64,000 nt of DNA from Archivesica marissinica (GCA_014843695.1 CM026403.1:7641728-7705727), one strand, 5' to 3'. Positions 33,808-44,448 are shown, numbered from the stretch's first letter. Notes: generated by a model not told the origin, from the sequence alone. Program-made: numbers and translations.

Positions 33808-33915
33808 TGGTCCTGGTTTAGCAATGGCAAGTTGCCGCTCCATCTGCAGACGCTCTTTGGCAGCCTGTTTGATGATCGTAACCAGTTCTTCTTTCTCGCC
33901 GTACATCTCAGAATT
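33808..33915 (-). CDS. Exon of a coiled-coil protein (possibly RIM-binding protein), 108 nt
   Basis: On the minus strand the acceptor 'aatttcctag' precedes 36 codons, NSEMYGEKEELVTIIKQA followed by AKERLQMERQLAIAKPGP, and the donor is 'gtaagt'. Both ends are phase 0, as in the exons at 46622-46831 and 57035-57166, which lie upstream in the same direction. The peptide is rich in E, K, Q and L in heptad-like spacing, consistent with a coiled coil, and ends in a helix-breaking KPGP. Codon use (GAG, CTG, CGG, CAG) is richer in GC than the flanks. I think the three exons resemble the N-terminal coiled coil of RIM-binding proteins (active-zone scaffolds), but no SH3 or FN3 domain lies in the window to confirm this. 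Another coiled-coil scaffold is possible. Confidence 0.75.
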
Positions 33916-33964
33916 CTAGGAAATTAAGAATACACAAGGCAACATATTATTTGGATACAAATAT

Positions 33965-34116
33965 GTGTGTGTTTTACGCTTATTTATCGTCGCTACCGGT
34001 TGCGCACATGAGCGACGCCTCCTGAAGAGATTAGTAAATTTAGATTTTTGGAGAATAGTGCAATGATACAGACAGAGACCCATTCTAGAGTCTCCTCTGG
34101 TTCTTTTACGTGCAAA
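33965..34116 (-). mobile_element. SINE-C, 5'-truncated
   Basis: Tail and body match from 'tgtgttttacgcttatttat' to 'ggttcttttacgtgca' in reverse. The tRNA head is missing. It lies in the intron 50 bp upstream of the exon. Confidence 0.85.
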
Positions 34117-34177
34117 GGGATACACTTATATATATAGTGCACTGTATGGTAGCCTGGGTTCCAGTCTGTCGATTTTT

Positions 34178-34690
34178 CACTAATTCACTCCGTGGCATAG
34201 TGGTTACGGCGTCTTGCCTACGGAGCGGGAGGTCGAAGGTTCGAACCTCGTCAGGGGTTCGTTGATATGGTCGATTGGTGAGCCGCCAGCTAGTTAAATA
34301 ATGGTTACCGATTGCCTACCAGCCTGGAGCCTGGCATACAAGCATAGGATTCGGTACTGATGTTCATGAAAAGAGGTGTCTCATAAGTCAGAAATTGCAA
34401 GCCCTTTAACCCATTCAACACCAAGTAACTCACATGGACTGGTCCATGATATTCATAAACCAATAAATGAATCAGAAAATCACATTTGGACAAGTTCATT
34501 TATCAAAATGGGTAATTATGTCTAAAAATAGTCATATCACTGGCAAAAAGTGCAGATCCTGATGAGACGGCTCGTCACGAGCCGGCTCATCTGGATCTAC
34601 ACTTTTTGTAAGCCTATTTAGAGGTCTGTGGTGTTGAAAGGGTTAAATAGGGGTGACACTATAATAAACAAACATTTTACTTTACTCTAT
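34178..34690 (+). mobile_element. SINE-E, interrupted by MITE M1
   Basis: The head 'ctccgtggcatagtggttac' and B-box 'aggttcgaacctcg' begin a tRNA-derived element. Its body runs to 'agtcagaaattgcaagccct', is interrupted by M1 at 34406-34646, and resumes with 'ataggggtgacactataata'. The uninterrupted copy at 44449-44704 reads straight through this point. Confidence 0.88.
34406..34646 (+). mobile_element. MITE M1 inserted in SINE-E, TTAA duplicated
   Basis: TTAA occurs at 34406-34409 and 34643-34646 around a 233-bp M1 copy. The empty site in the other SINE-E copy has a single TTAA ('ccctttaaatagggg' when read on the same strand), so the duplication is shown directly. Confidence 0.96.
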
Positions 34691-34782
34691 AGTAACATGG
34701 CCCAGGTAATAAAATGTTGTGTTGAAAGAATTCTTCTTGTTTATGCGAATTTGGATCTTGCGCTAATATAACATTCATTAAG

Positions 34783-35027
34783 TTAACCCTTTCAACCCCA
34801 CAGGCCTCTAAATAGGCTTATGAAAAGTGTAGATCCAGATGAGCCGGCTCGTAACGAGCCGTCTCATCAGGATCTGCACTTTTTTGCCAGTAATAATTAT
34901 TACTATTTTAGATAAAATTACCCATTTTGATAAATGAACTGGTCCAAATGTAATTTTCTTATTAATTTATTGGTCTAAAAATAGCATGCACCAGTCCATG
35001 TCAGTTACTTGGGGTTGAATGGGTTAA
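34783..35027 (-). mobile_element. MITE M1, flanked by TTAA
   Basis: TTAA lies at 34783-34786 and 35024-35027. The copy is inverted relative to the previous one, 137 bp away. The centre is 'gagccggctcgtaacgagcc'. Confidence 0.93.
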
Positions 35028-35167
35028 GATGTTTTTTCTTATTTGTTACTGAAAATCCTGGATATATGTTACAAAACTTCATCAGAATTTTGTAATTATA
35101 ACAAAATTGTAACACATTTCCATGACATAATTGACTGTTAGTATTTTCAGCACTAGAGTGCAAAGAG

Positions 35168-35407
35168 TTAACCCAACACCACAGACCTCTAAATTGGCTT
35201 ACAAAAAAGTGTAGATCCAGATGAGCCGGCTCGTGACGAGCCGTCTCATCAGGATCTGCACTTTTTTCAAGTAATGTAACTATTTTTAGGGAAAAAATTA
35301 CCCATTTTGATAAATGAACTGATCCAAATGTAATTTTGTTATTAATTTATTGGTCTAAAAATATCATGGACCAGTCCATGTCAGTTACTTGGTGTTGAAT
35401 GGGTTAA
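35168..35407 (-). mobile_element. MITE M1, flanked by TTAA, left end eroded
   Basis: TTAA lies at 35168-35171 and 35404-35407. The left terminus reads CCCAACACCACAGACC and has lost several bases of the CCCTTTCAACACCA end. It is the third M1 copy within 1 kb. Confidence 0.92.
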
Positions 35408-36017
35408 AAGAGATTGCAAGAATAATCATTACATTTCAACACGATGTTACCCTGTATCTGGGTATATAGCAATAATAGCGCAGCTATGGATTTCCATGAC
35501 AACTGCAGATGGATGGTGGAATAGACAAACACAGACGTTCCTTCCTTTTACAAGTCAAGACAAAAACTTCCATACAGAACAGTAAATTGTCTGCAGAAAA
35601 GATTGCATGCTATGATTCGACAGTTGTTGGTGTCGTAGCAGACAGGTATGAGTCCGCTGTGACGTAGGCGACACAAAAATACATAGCACTGTAAAATACT
35701 TTGCAGCGATATGCATCAAATAAACAAATGGCTGCAAGTGTTATGCATAGTAGAAAAGTAATCAAGTTTTAGTTGTTTGTAATAAAACACTAACAACGGT
35801 AATAGCAAATGTCCTGTTAGATTGTATGCATAGAATGACAGTTGCAGTCTAGAATGTATTTAAGGTGATATGCACTTATGGCCACCTAACTCAAACTTGT
35901 CTTATGTGGCGGATGTTACAATTCAGAATGAATGCTCATCCTGTAACAAGACAGATCTACCAAATATAGTGCAATTCCCAGGAAATCAGGAATTAGGAAA
36001 TAAAATTGAATAAGATA
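35408..36017. other. Single-copy intronic sequence
   Basis: No repeat or exon signal supported. Confidence 0.45.
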
Positions 36018-38090
36018 TTACATAACAATACAATGAAATAGCATATGACTGCGATATTACGTTACTATACAATGAAATAGCATATGATTGCGATATTACG
36101 TTACTATACAATGAAATAGCATATGATTGCGATATTATGTTACTATACAATGAAATAGCATATGACTGCTATATTACGTTACTATACAATGAAATAGCAG
36201 AAGATTGCGATATTACTTTACTATACAATGAAATAGCATATGACTGCTATATTACGTTACTATACAATGAAATAGCAGAAGATTGCGATATTATGTTACT
36301 ATACAATGAAATAGCATATGACTGCGATATTACGTTACTATGCAATTAAATAACATATGACTGCGATATTACGTTACTATACAATGAAATAGCAGAAGAT
36401 TGCTATATTACGTTACTATACACTGAAATAGCAGAAGATTGCGATATTACGTTACTATACAATGAAATAGCATATGACTGCTATATTACGTTACTATACA
36501 ATGAAATAGCAGAAGATTGCGATATTATGTTACTATACAATGAAATAGCATATGACTGCGATATTACGTTACTATGCAATTAAATAACATATGACTGCGA
36601 TATTACGTTACTATACAATGAAATAGCAGAAGATTGCTATATTACGTTACTATACACTGAAATAGCAGAAGATTGCGATATTACGTTACTATACAATGAA
36701 ATAGCATATGATTGCGATATTACGTTACTATACAATGAAATAGCAGAAGATTGCGATATTACGTTACTATACAATGAAATAGCAGAAGATTGCGATATTA
36801 CGTTACTATACAATGAAATAGCAGAAGATTGTGATATTACGTTACTATACAATGAAATAGCAGAAGATTGCGATATTACGTTACTATACAATGAAATAGC
36901 ATATGATTGCGATATTACGTTACTATACAATGAAATAGCAGAAGATTGCGATATTACGTTACTATACAATGAAATAGCATATGACTGCTATATTACGTTA
37001 CTATACAATGAAATAGCAGAAGATTGCGATATTACTTTACTATACAATGAAATAGCATATGACTGCTATATTACGTTACTATACAATGAAATAGCAGAAG
37101 ATTGCGATATTATGTTACTATACAATGAAATAGCATATGACTGCGATATTACGTTACTATGCAATTAAATAACATATGACTGCGATATTACGTTACTATA
37201 CAATGAAATAGCAGAAGATTGCTATATTACATTACTATACACTGAAATAGCAGAAGATTGCGATATTACGTTACTATACAATGAAATAGCATATGACTGC
37301 TATATTACGTTACTATACAATGAAATAGCAGAAGATTGCGATATTATGTTACTATACAATGAAATAGCATATGACTGCGATATTACGTTACTATGCAATT
37401 AAATAACATATGACTGCGATATTACGTTACTATACAATGAAATAGCAGAAGATTGCTATATTACGTTACTATACAATGAATTAGCATATGACTGCGATAT
37501 TACGTTACTATGCAATTAAATAACATATGACTGCGATATTACGTTACTATACAATGAAATAGCAGAAGATTGCTATATTACGTTACTATACAATGAATTA
37601 GCATATGACTGCGATATTACGTTACTATGCAATTAAATAACATATGACTGCGATATTACGCTACTATACAATGAAATAGCAGAAGATTGCTATATTACGT
37701 TACTATACAATGAATTAGCATATGACTGCGATATTACGTTACTATGCAATTAAATAACATATGACTGCGATATTACGTTACTATACAATGAAATAGCAGA
37801 AGATTGCTATATTACGTTACTATACAATGAATTAGCATATGACTGCGATATTACGTTACTATGCAATTAAATAACATATGACTGCGATATTACGCTACTA
37901 TACAATGAAATAGCAGAAGATTGCTATATTACGTTACTATACAATGAAATAGCAGAAGATTGCTATATTACGTTACTATACAATGAAATAGCAGAAGATT
38001 GCGATATTACGTTACTATACAATGAAATAGCATATGATTGCGATATTACGTTACTATACAATGAAATAGCAGAAGATTGCGATATTACGT
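36018..38090. repeat. 39-bp satellite array, about 53 copies, with 117- and 234-bp higher-order repeats
   Basis: The unit is 'gcgatattacgttactatac' then 'aatgaaatagcagaagatt' or '..agcatatgact'. A marker variant 'tgcaattaaataacatatg' recurs at 36341, 36575, 37160, 37394, 37511, 37628, 37745 and 37862. The spacings are 234, 585, 234, then 117 bp four times, so the right part is a 3-unit and the left a 6-unit higher-order repeat. Confidence 0.98.
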
Positions 38091-38480
38091 CAATACACTA
38101 TGAAATACCATAAGATCATAAAATGAGACAATGAAATCAGTATATTGAAACATTGAAGCATTGCCATAACTTTGCAAACAGAATCCAAATCAATGGGACG
38201 TGTCTGCAAGGTGCATTCCTACTATCACAAATAAACATAACAAAGGCAAGACCAAGAAAACTGTCTCAATATTAAATATACATAACAGCGATACTTTTCT
38301 TTTATCTGTGTAATATTTCAAACACTTCCCCACTCCTACCAAGTAACAGATAGATATATAGTCTCTCCTCAGACTTAATTGATTTGATCAACCCGATTGT
38401 CTTACAGATGAAGTCTGTCACATTTATATTCATTGGATCACATATTTTGTCGTTTTCTGTGATATACAATGGGCATAGTA
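38091..38480. other. Single-copy sequence
   Basis: No feature recognised. Confidence 0.45.
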
Positions 38481-39323
38481 TACCGTATTTAGCTATGTAT
38501 GTGCACTATCGTGTATAATGCGCACCCACGATTTGGCACGAAAATCGGGGGGGAAACTGAGTTCCGATGTATACTGCGCACGTGAAAAACGCAATTTTCC
38601 AAGTCAAAATTTAACATTTCTCAAGAATCGCTAAAAATTGTGCTCCGTGATTTTTACAACTTATATTAATCACTCGAGATATACCTCATCGAGTAACGGT
38701 AACGCACTCAGGCACACCTGCTCAAATTTCTCGACACGTTCTCAAACATCTCAACATGTTCTCAAACATGTCAGCAGATGCTCAAACTTCTCAACACGTG
38801 TAGCCTACCTAATTAACTGGGACCCATTGTGAAAGGTTTGTCGAAATTAATTATCGCTACAAACATTTGAAATACTGCAGCCAAAAAAGTTTTTTTTATG
38901 CAATGCATTGTACATTGTACGGCGAAGTACGCGAAAAGTACGGGAAATATTACATACGATAAAACCACGTGATGTTATCAAATCGCCATTGTTTTATGCA
39001 TTTACTAATTTCAATTAAATTCTTCAAAGTTTGCCAAAATAAACGAAATATATGCTAATTTTGTGGTCTTATTCATTTGATTTATTTATATAGACTATCG
39101 GCAACTGGTTTTAATAGCTAGTTTATAACGATTGTCGAATGTAACAATTTATAGAATGACTGTGGGCCGTTCGGGTCGAATTTCAGTTTTTTCACGAAAT
39201 ATTGGTCAATTTTGGTCCGGAAAAAAATGTCCTGATATCTGTACTGGTGTATAATGCGCAGTAGATAAAATGGATGAGGATTTCAGTAAGAAATGTGCGC
39301 ACTATACATAGCTAAATACGGTA
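38481..39323 (+). mobile_element. Element Q, about 840 bp, with terminal inverted repeats
   Basis: The left end 'taccgtatttagctatgtat' and the right end 'atacatagctaaatacggta' are inverted copies over about 20 bp. Just inside each end is 'tgtataatgcgca'. TA may be the target duplication. The interior is AT-rich, includes a short SINE-B-like tail near 38655-38690 and a 'ctcaaacatctcaaca' repeat, and has no transposase frame. I infer a Tc1/mariner-type non-autonomous element. Confidence 0.7.
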
Positions 39324-39368
39324 ACTCCCATTGCTGGCTGTCTTAGTTAAACAATATTTATTTCTTTG

Positions 39369-39691
39369 AACATACATCATCCAGTATTTATAATACGTAC
39401 ATACATGGAGGATTGAGGAGAAAGCAACTTGCTTCTAATTATGGTTACCTCTTTTAGTTAGACATGACATCTTGCTTATAATTATGGTTACCTCTTTTAG
39501 TTAGACATGACATCTTGCTTATAATTATGGTTACCTCTTTTAGTTAGACATGACATCTTGCTTATAATTATGGTTACCTCTTTTAGTTAGACACGACATC
39601 TTGCAACAGAATCACAGTGTAAATCACAGAAACACTTCTGTAAAGCAGAATCTTTTGTTGAATAATATTTGTCTTTCAAGTTGTTTATTGC
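39369..39691 (-). mobile_element. Interspersed element G, copy 1, with internal 43-bp expansion
   Basis: The reverse complement aligns with 43085-43250 at both ends ('caataaacaacttgaaagac' and 'gtacgtattataaatactgg'). This copy is about 160 bp longer, largely because of a four-fold tandem block. Confidence 0.8.
39430..39603. repeat. 43-bp tandem repeat, 4 copies, in element G
   Basis: The unit 'cttgcttataattatggtta' plus 'cctcttttagttagacatgacat' is repeated. The other G copy has it once, near 43146-43188. Confidence 0.95.
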
Positions 39692-39840
39692 CGAGTAAAA
39701 TAAGGTTTGGAGTTCTGACGTGTAGGAAATAACCAAGCAGACTGTAGGGCTAAATGGTTAATTCCCGTACCATGTCTTATTCGACTATAAATAACACAAT
39801 ATACAAGTATTATTTTGATTCTAAGATGCTCCAAATATCT

Positions 39841-40081
39841 TTAACCCATTCAACACCAAGTAACTCACATGGACTGGTCCATGATATTCATAAACCAATA
39901 AATGAATCAGAAAATCACATTTGGACAAGTTCATTTATCAAAATGGGTAATTATGTCTAAAAATAGTCATATCACTGGCAAAAAGTGCAGATCCTGATGA
40001 GACGGCTCGTCACGAGCCGGCTCATCTGGATCTACACTTTTTGTAAGCCTATTTAGAGGTCTGTGGTGTTGAAAGGGTTAA
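39841..40081 (+). mobile_element. MITE M1, flanked by TTAA
   Basis: TTAA lies at 39841-39844 and 40078-40081. The sequence is almost identical to the copy at 34406-34646, including the variants 'aactcacatgg' and 'attcataaacc', so the two are close relatives. Confidence 0.94.
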
Positions 40082-40110
40082 AAGCACAACCATATAAGGT
40101 GATAAAGAGT

Positions 40111-40113
40111 GTA

Positions 40114-40142
<29 letters not shown>
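40111..40142. repeat. (GT)n microsatellite
   Basis: About 15 GT dinucleotides. Confidence 0.9.
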
Positions 40143-40144
<2 letters not shown>

Positions 40145-40359
40145 GACGTCACAAAGGTATAAAATTTATATCACGTTTGACATTACACGCTAAGCCATGT
40201 TTTATTGCAGATTTAACAACTGTAAATATTCCTTATTTGCACAAACAGACAAAATGCCGTGCCCTGTTAGAATCTATGGTTAGAAAATGGAACATTCATC
40301 ATCATTAATTCTGCAAATTTTAGGGGGTTATGGGGATGAGTCGCATGTGACATAGTGTA

Positions 40360-40695
40360 TGGTTTGAAACCTAACATGACCATGATTTGAAACCTAACAT
40401 GACCATGGTTCGAAACCTAACATGACCATGGTTCGAAACCTAATATGACCATGATTTGAAACCCAATGAGACCATGGTTCAAAACCTAACATGACCATGA
40501 TTTGAAACCTAACATGACCATGGTTCGAAACCTAACATGACCATGATTTGAAACCCAATGTGACCATGGTTCAAAACCTAACATGACCATGGTTCGAAAC
40601 TTAATGTGACCATGGTTCAAAACCTGATGTGACCATGGTTCGAAACCTGACATGAACATGGTTTGAAACCTAAAGTGATCATGGTTCGAAACCTG
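40360..40695. repeat. 22-bp minisatellite, about 15 copies
   Basis: The unit is 'gaaacctaacatgaccatgg' plus 'tt', with variants 'atgatttg' and 'acccaatgtg'. Confidence 0.94.
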
Positions 40696-40818
40696 ACTTG
40701 CATATAATACAATAATTTCAAGTGGTGTAGAGAGCATGTCGTATTTGGAAGATAGACAGGATAGATGGGCTATTCCAACCGCACCCCACCCACCCCAACA
40801 ACAATGATAATCACTTAC

Positions 40819-40856
40819 TTTGAACAATGACTCGAGTTTGTTTAGAAGATCCATCA
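40819..40856 (-). CDS. Candidate 38-nt mini-exon (low confidence)
   Basis: On the minus strand the acceptor-like 'tatgcctgctag' precedes 38 nt and a consensus donor 'gtaagt'. One frame reads MDLLNKLESLFK after two leading bases and ends in phase 0, which would join in frame to NSEMYG of the exon at 33808-33915. The start phase does not match the phase-0 end of the exon at 46622-46831, so a further unseen exon or exon skipping would be needed. Confidence 0.3.
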
Positions 40857-41044
40857 CTAGCAGGCATAATATATACAGACTGAGTATATCTTTCAATTTA
40901 TCCCTACATGTATTTATTTACGTCTTTCTGCACAGATCCGTATTTATTTTATCATTTCCTCACCTAATAATTTCAGATAAATTTTTAATTTACACTGATA
41001 AAAACGAGTGCCTCAGATAATAATGCTGATTATTAGACAGATGC

Positions 41045-41255
41045 ATTTATTGTAAATACATGATGTATATATATATATATATCTATTTATCTACATTAGT
41101 TTTGTGTCATAAACATTTTAGGCTATATATATTTGCATTTATCGTAAATACATGATGTATGTATATATATATATCTATATCTATTTATCTACATTAGTTT
41201 TGTGTCATAAACATTTTAGGCTATATATATTTGCATTTATCGTAAATATCGTATC

Positions 41256-41262
<7 letters not shown>
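41045..41262. repeat. About 95-bp tandem repeat, 2.3 copies
   Basis: 'catttatcgtaaatacatga' and 'ttagttttgtgtcataaaca' recur; the repeat is followed by an AT microsatellite at about 41258-41284. Confidence 0.85.
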
Positions 41263-41289
<27 letters not shown>

Positions 41290-41299
41290 TTGACCCAAC

Positions 41300-41620
41300 A
41301 GGTAATAAAGCATGAGTTTGGGTATATATGACCTAAGGTTATATTTTTCATGAGTTTGGGTATATATGATCTAAGGTTATATTTTTCATGAGTTTGGGTA
41401 TATATGACCTAAGGTTATATTTTTCATGAGTTTGGGTATATATGACCTACAGTTATAGTTTTCATGATTTTGGGTATATATGACCTAAGGTTATATTTTT
41501 CATGAGTTTGGGTATATATGACCTAAGGTTATATTTTTCATGAGTTTGGGTATATATGACCTAAGGTTATATTTTTCATGAGTTTGGGTATATATGACCT
41601 AAGGTTATATTTTTCTTTCT
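41300..41620. repeat. 39-bp minisatellite, 8 copies
   Basis: The unit is 'tcatgagtttgggtatatat' plus 'gacctaaggttatattttt'. Confidence 0.95.
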
Positions 41621-41994
41621 TTCTTGCTTGATGTTCTGTTGTTGTTGTTGTAGTTGTTTATATTGTGTATATTATAACAAAAATACATAATTTATATACA
41701 GAACATATTACAACCTAATTTAACGATAATACATGCAACTTTGTACTTGCCCTACATTAGTTACATGTACATTCCAACTGTGAAGGTGAATGTTTTATGC
41801 CACATTAAAATTGTATCCCAACATAATTTTTATCCTATTTAAGCACATTTTAAAATACTTGTGCATTTTCACAAAGAATGTACAGCAGGCTCGAAATCCA
41901 GGATTTTAAGTTTTATTTGACACAGTTCATATTTTAGTATTAATGAATATTTTAATTGACACATGTCACATATTAATTCATATTTTAATTCACA
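41621..41994. other. AT-rich intronic sequence
   Basis: Short 'ttg' repeat near 41637-41660; nothing else recognised. Confidence 0.45.
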
Positions 41995-42206
41995 TTAAAA
42001 CACGGTCGTGATGTCATACCATTGTACTTGCAGTCCATTATTATTAATATTGGACTGCTGTCAAAAGGTCAGAGTATTATATTCAATCCTACGCGTAAAT
42101 GTACGAAATTAACAATTTTAATTAGTAGGATCTTGTAATATAAGTGTGTGCCTCACACAGTCCAATATTTTACATATTGGATCGTTTTCGGCTTATATCC
42201 TATACA
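41995..42206 (+). mobile_element. Interspersed element H, copy 1
   Basis: It aligns with 62157-62412 through 'cccattattattaatatt' type sequence and 'gcgtaaatgtacgaaa', and ends with 'catattggatcgttttcggc'. This copy lacks the left arm of the hairpin seen in copy 2. Confidence 0.75.
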
Positions 42207-42466
42207 TATATTTTCAGAGATAAATTTACACATAATTTATGTCAACATTATTTCCCTAAGTCACTTGTTTATAGTCACTGAACACCTGAATAAAAGTATG
42301 ATATGTAGGTAGATATACATATATAGATACATGTATTGATACACAATTAGTGCTTAAGGCTATGCATAATCTCCAAACCAAGCTTAATCATTTATATTTA
42401 AGAGAAGGTGATATCTATGTGTAATGTAATCATAGAGTGTAACATATCTGTACTCTAATCAACTGT

Positions 42467-42711
42467 TTAACCCATTCAACACCAAGTAACTGACATGGAC
42501 TGGTCCATGATATTTTTAGACCAATAAATTAATAACAAAATTACATTTGGATCAGTTCATTTATCAAAATGGGTATTTTTTTCTTCTAAAAATAGTTATA
42601 TTACTTGAAAAAAGTGCAGATCCTGATGAGACGGCTCGTTACGAGCCGGCTCATCCGGATCTACACTTTTTTGTAAGCCAATTTAGAGGTCTGTGGTGTT
42701 GAAAGGGTTAA
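42467..42711 (+). mobile_element. MITE M1, flanked by TTAA
   Basis: TTAA lies at 42467-42470 and 42708-42711. Ends are CCCATTCAACACCA and CCCTTTCAACACCA; the central palindrome is 'gacggctcgttacgagccgg'. Confidence 0.94.
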
Positions 42712-42733
42712 ACTAACTACAATATTATTTATA

Positions 42734-42967
42734 GTTTATACAAATTTATTTTAGTTCGATTGCGAGACAAGTTATTACAACTTATATGAATCGCTCTCGA
42801 GACCTCATTCCTGATGTCATCCATCGCCATGAGGGAGAGAGAAGAGGCAATGTGGAATTTAAATGCCTTGCCTAAGGGCACACTTGTAACGGCTCCAGCG
42901 GAGACTAGAACTCCGGGCCTTTCGCACATGAAGCGAACGCGCTACCACTACGCTATCACGACTTCCA
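42734..42967 (-). mobile_element. SINE-B, full copy with 12-bp target duplication
   Basis: AATATTATTTAT lies at 42721-42732 and again at 42972-42983. In the head the arm 'ttcgcttcatgtgcgaa' forms a 5-bp stem with a 7-nt loop, as in a tRNA anticodon arm. Confidence 0.93.
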
Positions 42968-42986
42968 CATAAATATTATTTATCTG

Positions 42987-43389
42987 TGGAAGTCGTGATA
43001 GCGCAGTGGTAGCGCGTTCGCTTCATGTGCGAAAGGCCCCCAAGTTCAAGCCCAGTTGTAGCCGTTATACGATTGCGCCCTTATGCAATAAACAACTGAA
43101 AGACAAATATTATTCTGTAATTTACAAATATTGGATTCTGTTGCAAGATGTCGTGTCTAACTAAAAGAGGTAACCATAATTATAAGCAAGTTGCTTTCTC
43201 CTCAATCCTCCATGTATGTACGTATTATAAATACTGGATTATGTATATTCACCTTAAATTCCACATTGCCTCTTTTCTCTCCCTCGTGGTGATGGATTCC
43301 ATCAGGAATGAGGTCTCGAGAGTGATTAATATAAGTTGCAAGAACTTGTTTCGCAATCAAGCTAAGATAAATTTGTATGCACTAAACTA
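42987..43389 (+). mobile_element. SINE-B, interrupted by element G
   Basis: The head is at 42987-43088 and the body and tail at 43251-43389, in order. The normal junction 'cttaggcaaggcatttaaat' is split by element G. The head faces the preceding SINE-B head, making an inverted repeat. Confidence 0.85.
43085..43250 (+). mobile_element. Interspersed element G, copy 2 (unexpanded)
   Basis: It lies within a SINE-B copy, which shows it is mobile or was transferred as a unit. It contains a single copy of the 43-bp segment that is repeated four times at 39430-39603. Confidence 0.8.
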
Positions 43390-43530
43390 ATATTATTTGG
43401 TTTAAACATATTTATTCATTCATAATGTACAGTACACATCTATTGTATACAGAATGAAAATGGATTTAATTGAAAGCGTAAAGCTTTACATGCGTAATTA
43501 CCTAGTATTACATAAATGTCTACTTTTTCT

Positions 43531-43949
43531 TGTGTGTTTTACGTTTATTTATCGTCGCTACCGGTTGCCCATATGAGCAACGCCTCCTGAAGGGATTAGT
43601 TATTTTAGTGGAAGTCGTGATAGCGCGTTCGCTTCAGGAGCGAAAGGTCCGGAGTTCGAGCCCCGCTGGAGCCGTTACGATTGTGTCCTTAGGCAAGGCA
43701 TTTAAATTCCACGTTGCCTCTTCTCTCTCCCTCGTGGCGATGGATTCCATCAGGAATGAGGTCTCGAGAGTGATTAATATAAGATATAAGAACTTGTTTC
43801 GCAATCGAGCTAAAATAAATTTGTATAAACTAGTTATTTTAGATTTTGGAGGATAGTGCATGATACAGACAGAGACCCATTCCAGAGTCTCCTCTGGTTC
43901 TTTTACGTGCACGGTGAAAAGCACCGACACAAGACCTCGGTTTAATGTC
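43531..43949 (-). mobile_element. SINE-C, interrupted by SINE-B
   Basis: The tail part is at 43531-43608 and the body continues at 43843-43949 in reverse. The tRNA head is missing. The interruption is a SINE-B with its own target duplication. Confidence 0.9.
43609..43830 (+). mobile_element. SINE-B nested in SINE-C, 12-bp target duplication
   Basis: TAGTTATTTTAG lies at 43597-43608 and 43831-43842, and is host SINE-C sequence. The inserted SINE-B is full length ('tggaagtcgtgatagcgc' to 'aaatttgtataaac'). Confidence 0.96.
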
Positions 43950-43978
43950 ACCTGGCTGCATCTAATTTATATCTACTG

Positions 43979-44140
43979 TCATTTGCTATGTATAACGCGC
44001 ACATTTAGAAATTTTGGCTTGTGAAAATGATATTTTACGGTGCGCTGTATACACCAGAACCAAGTTTTTCACCGATTTTCATGCCAAAAAGTGGGTGCGT
44101 GTTATACATGATAGCGCGTTATACATCGATAATTACGGTA
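43979..44140 (+). mobile_element. Short element related to Q
   Basis: The ends 'tttgctatgtataacgcgca' and 'gcgttatacatcgataatta' (then 'cggta') are inverted and resemble those of element Q. About 160 bp, non-coding. Confidence 0.55.
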
Positions 44141-44448
44141 TATGTCAGATCTGTAACTGTGACATTACCCCAGTAGGATTTGAAACAACAATGTAAACAC
44201 AAGCATTCATCTTCTACTATAGGAGATAGTAGGATGAATAAGGACAGATAGATTGCTACTTGTTACACAACCGACCCATTACATATATATTATTGAACAG
44301 GTAATAAATCAACATACAAGCACTTTAGCAGACAGGGTTTGCTCTTCATTGTCACAATTATGTAAAATGTAAAAACCCAACTTCTGGAATGTTAATAAAT
44401 GTAACAAACAATATTATACTACCTGCTAATTTACAATAAGTAAGTAAA
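44141..44448. other. Single-copy intronic sequence
   Basis: No feature supported. Confidence 0.45.
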
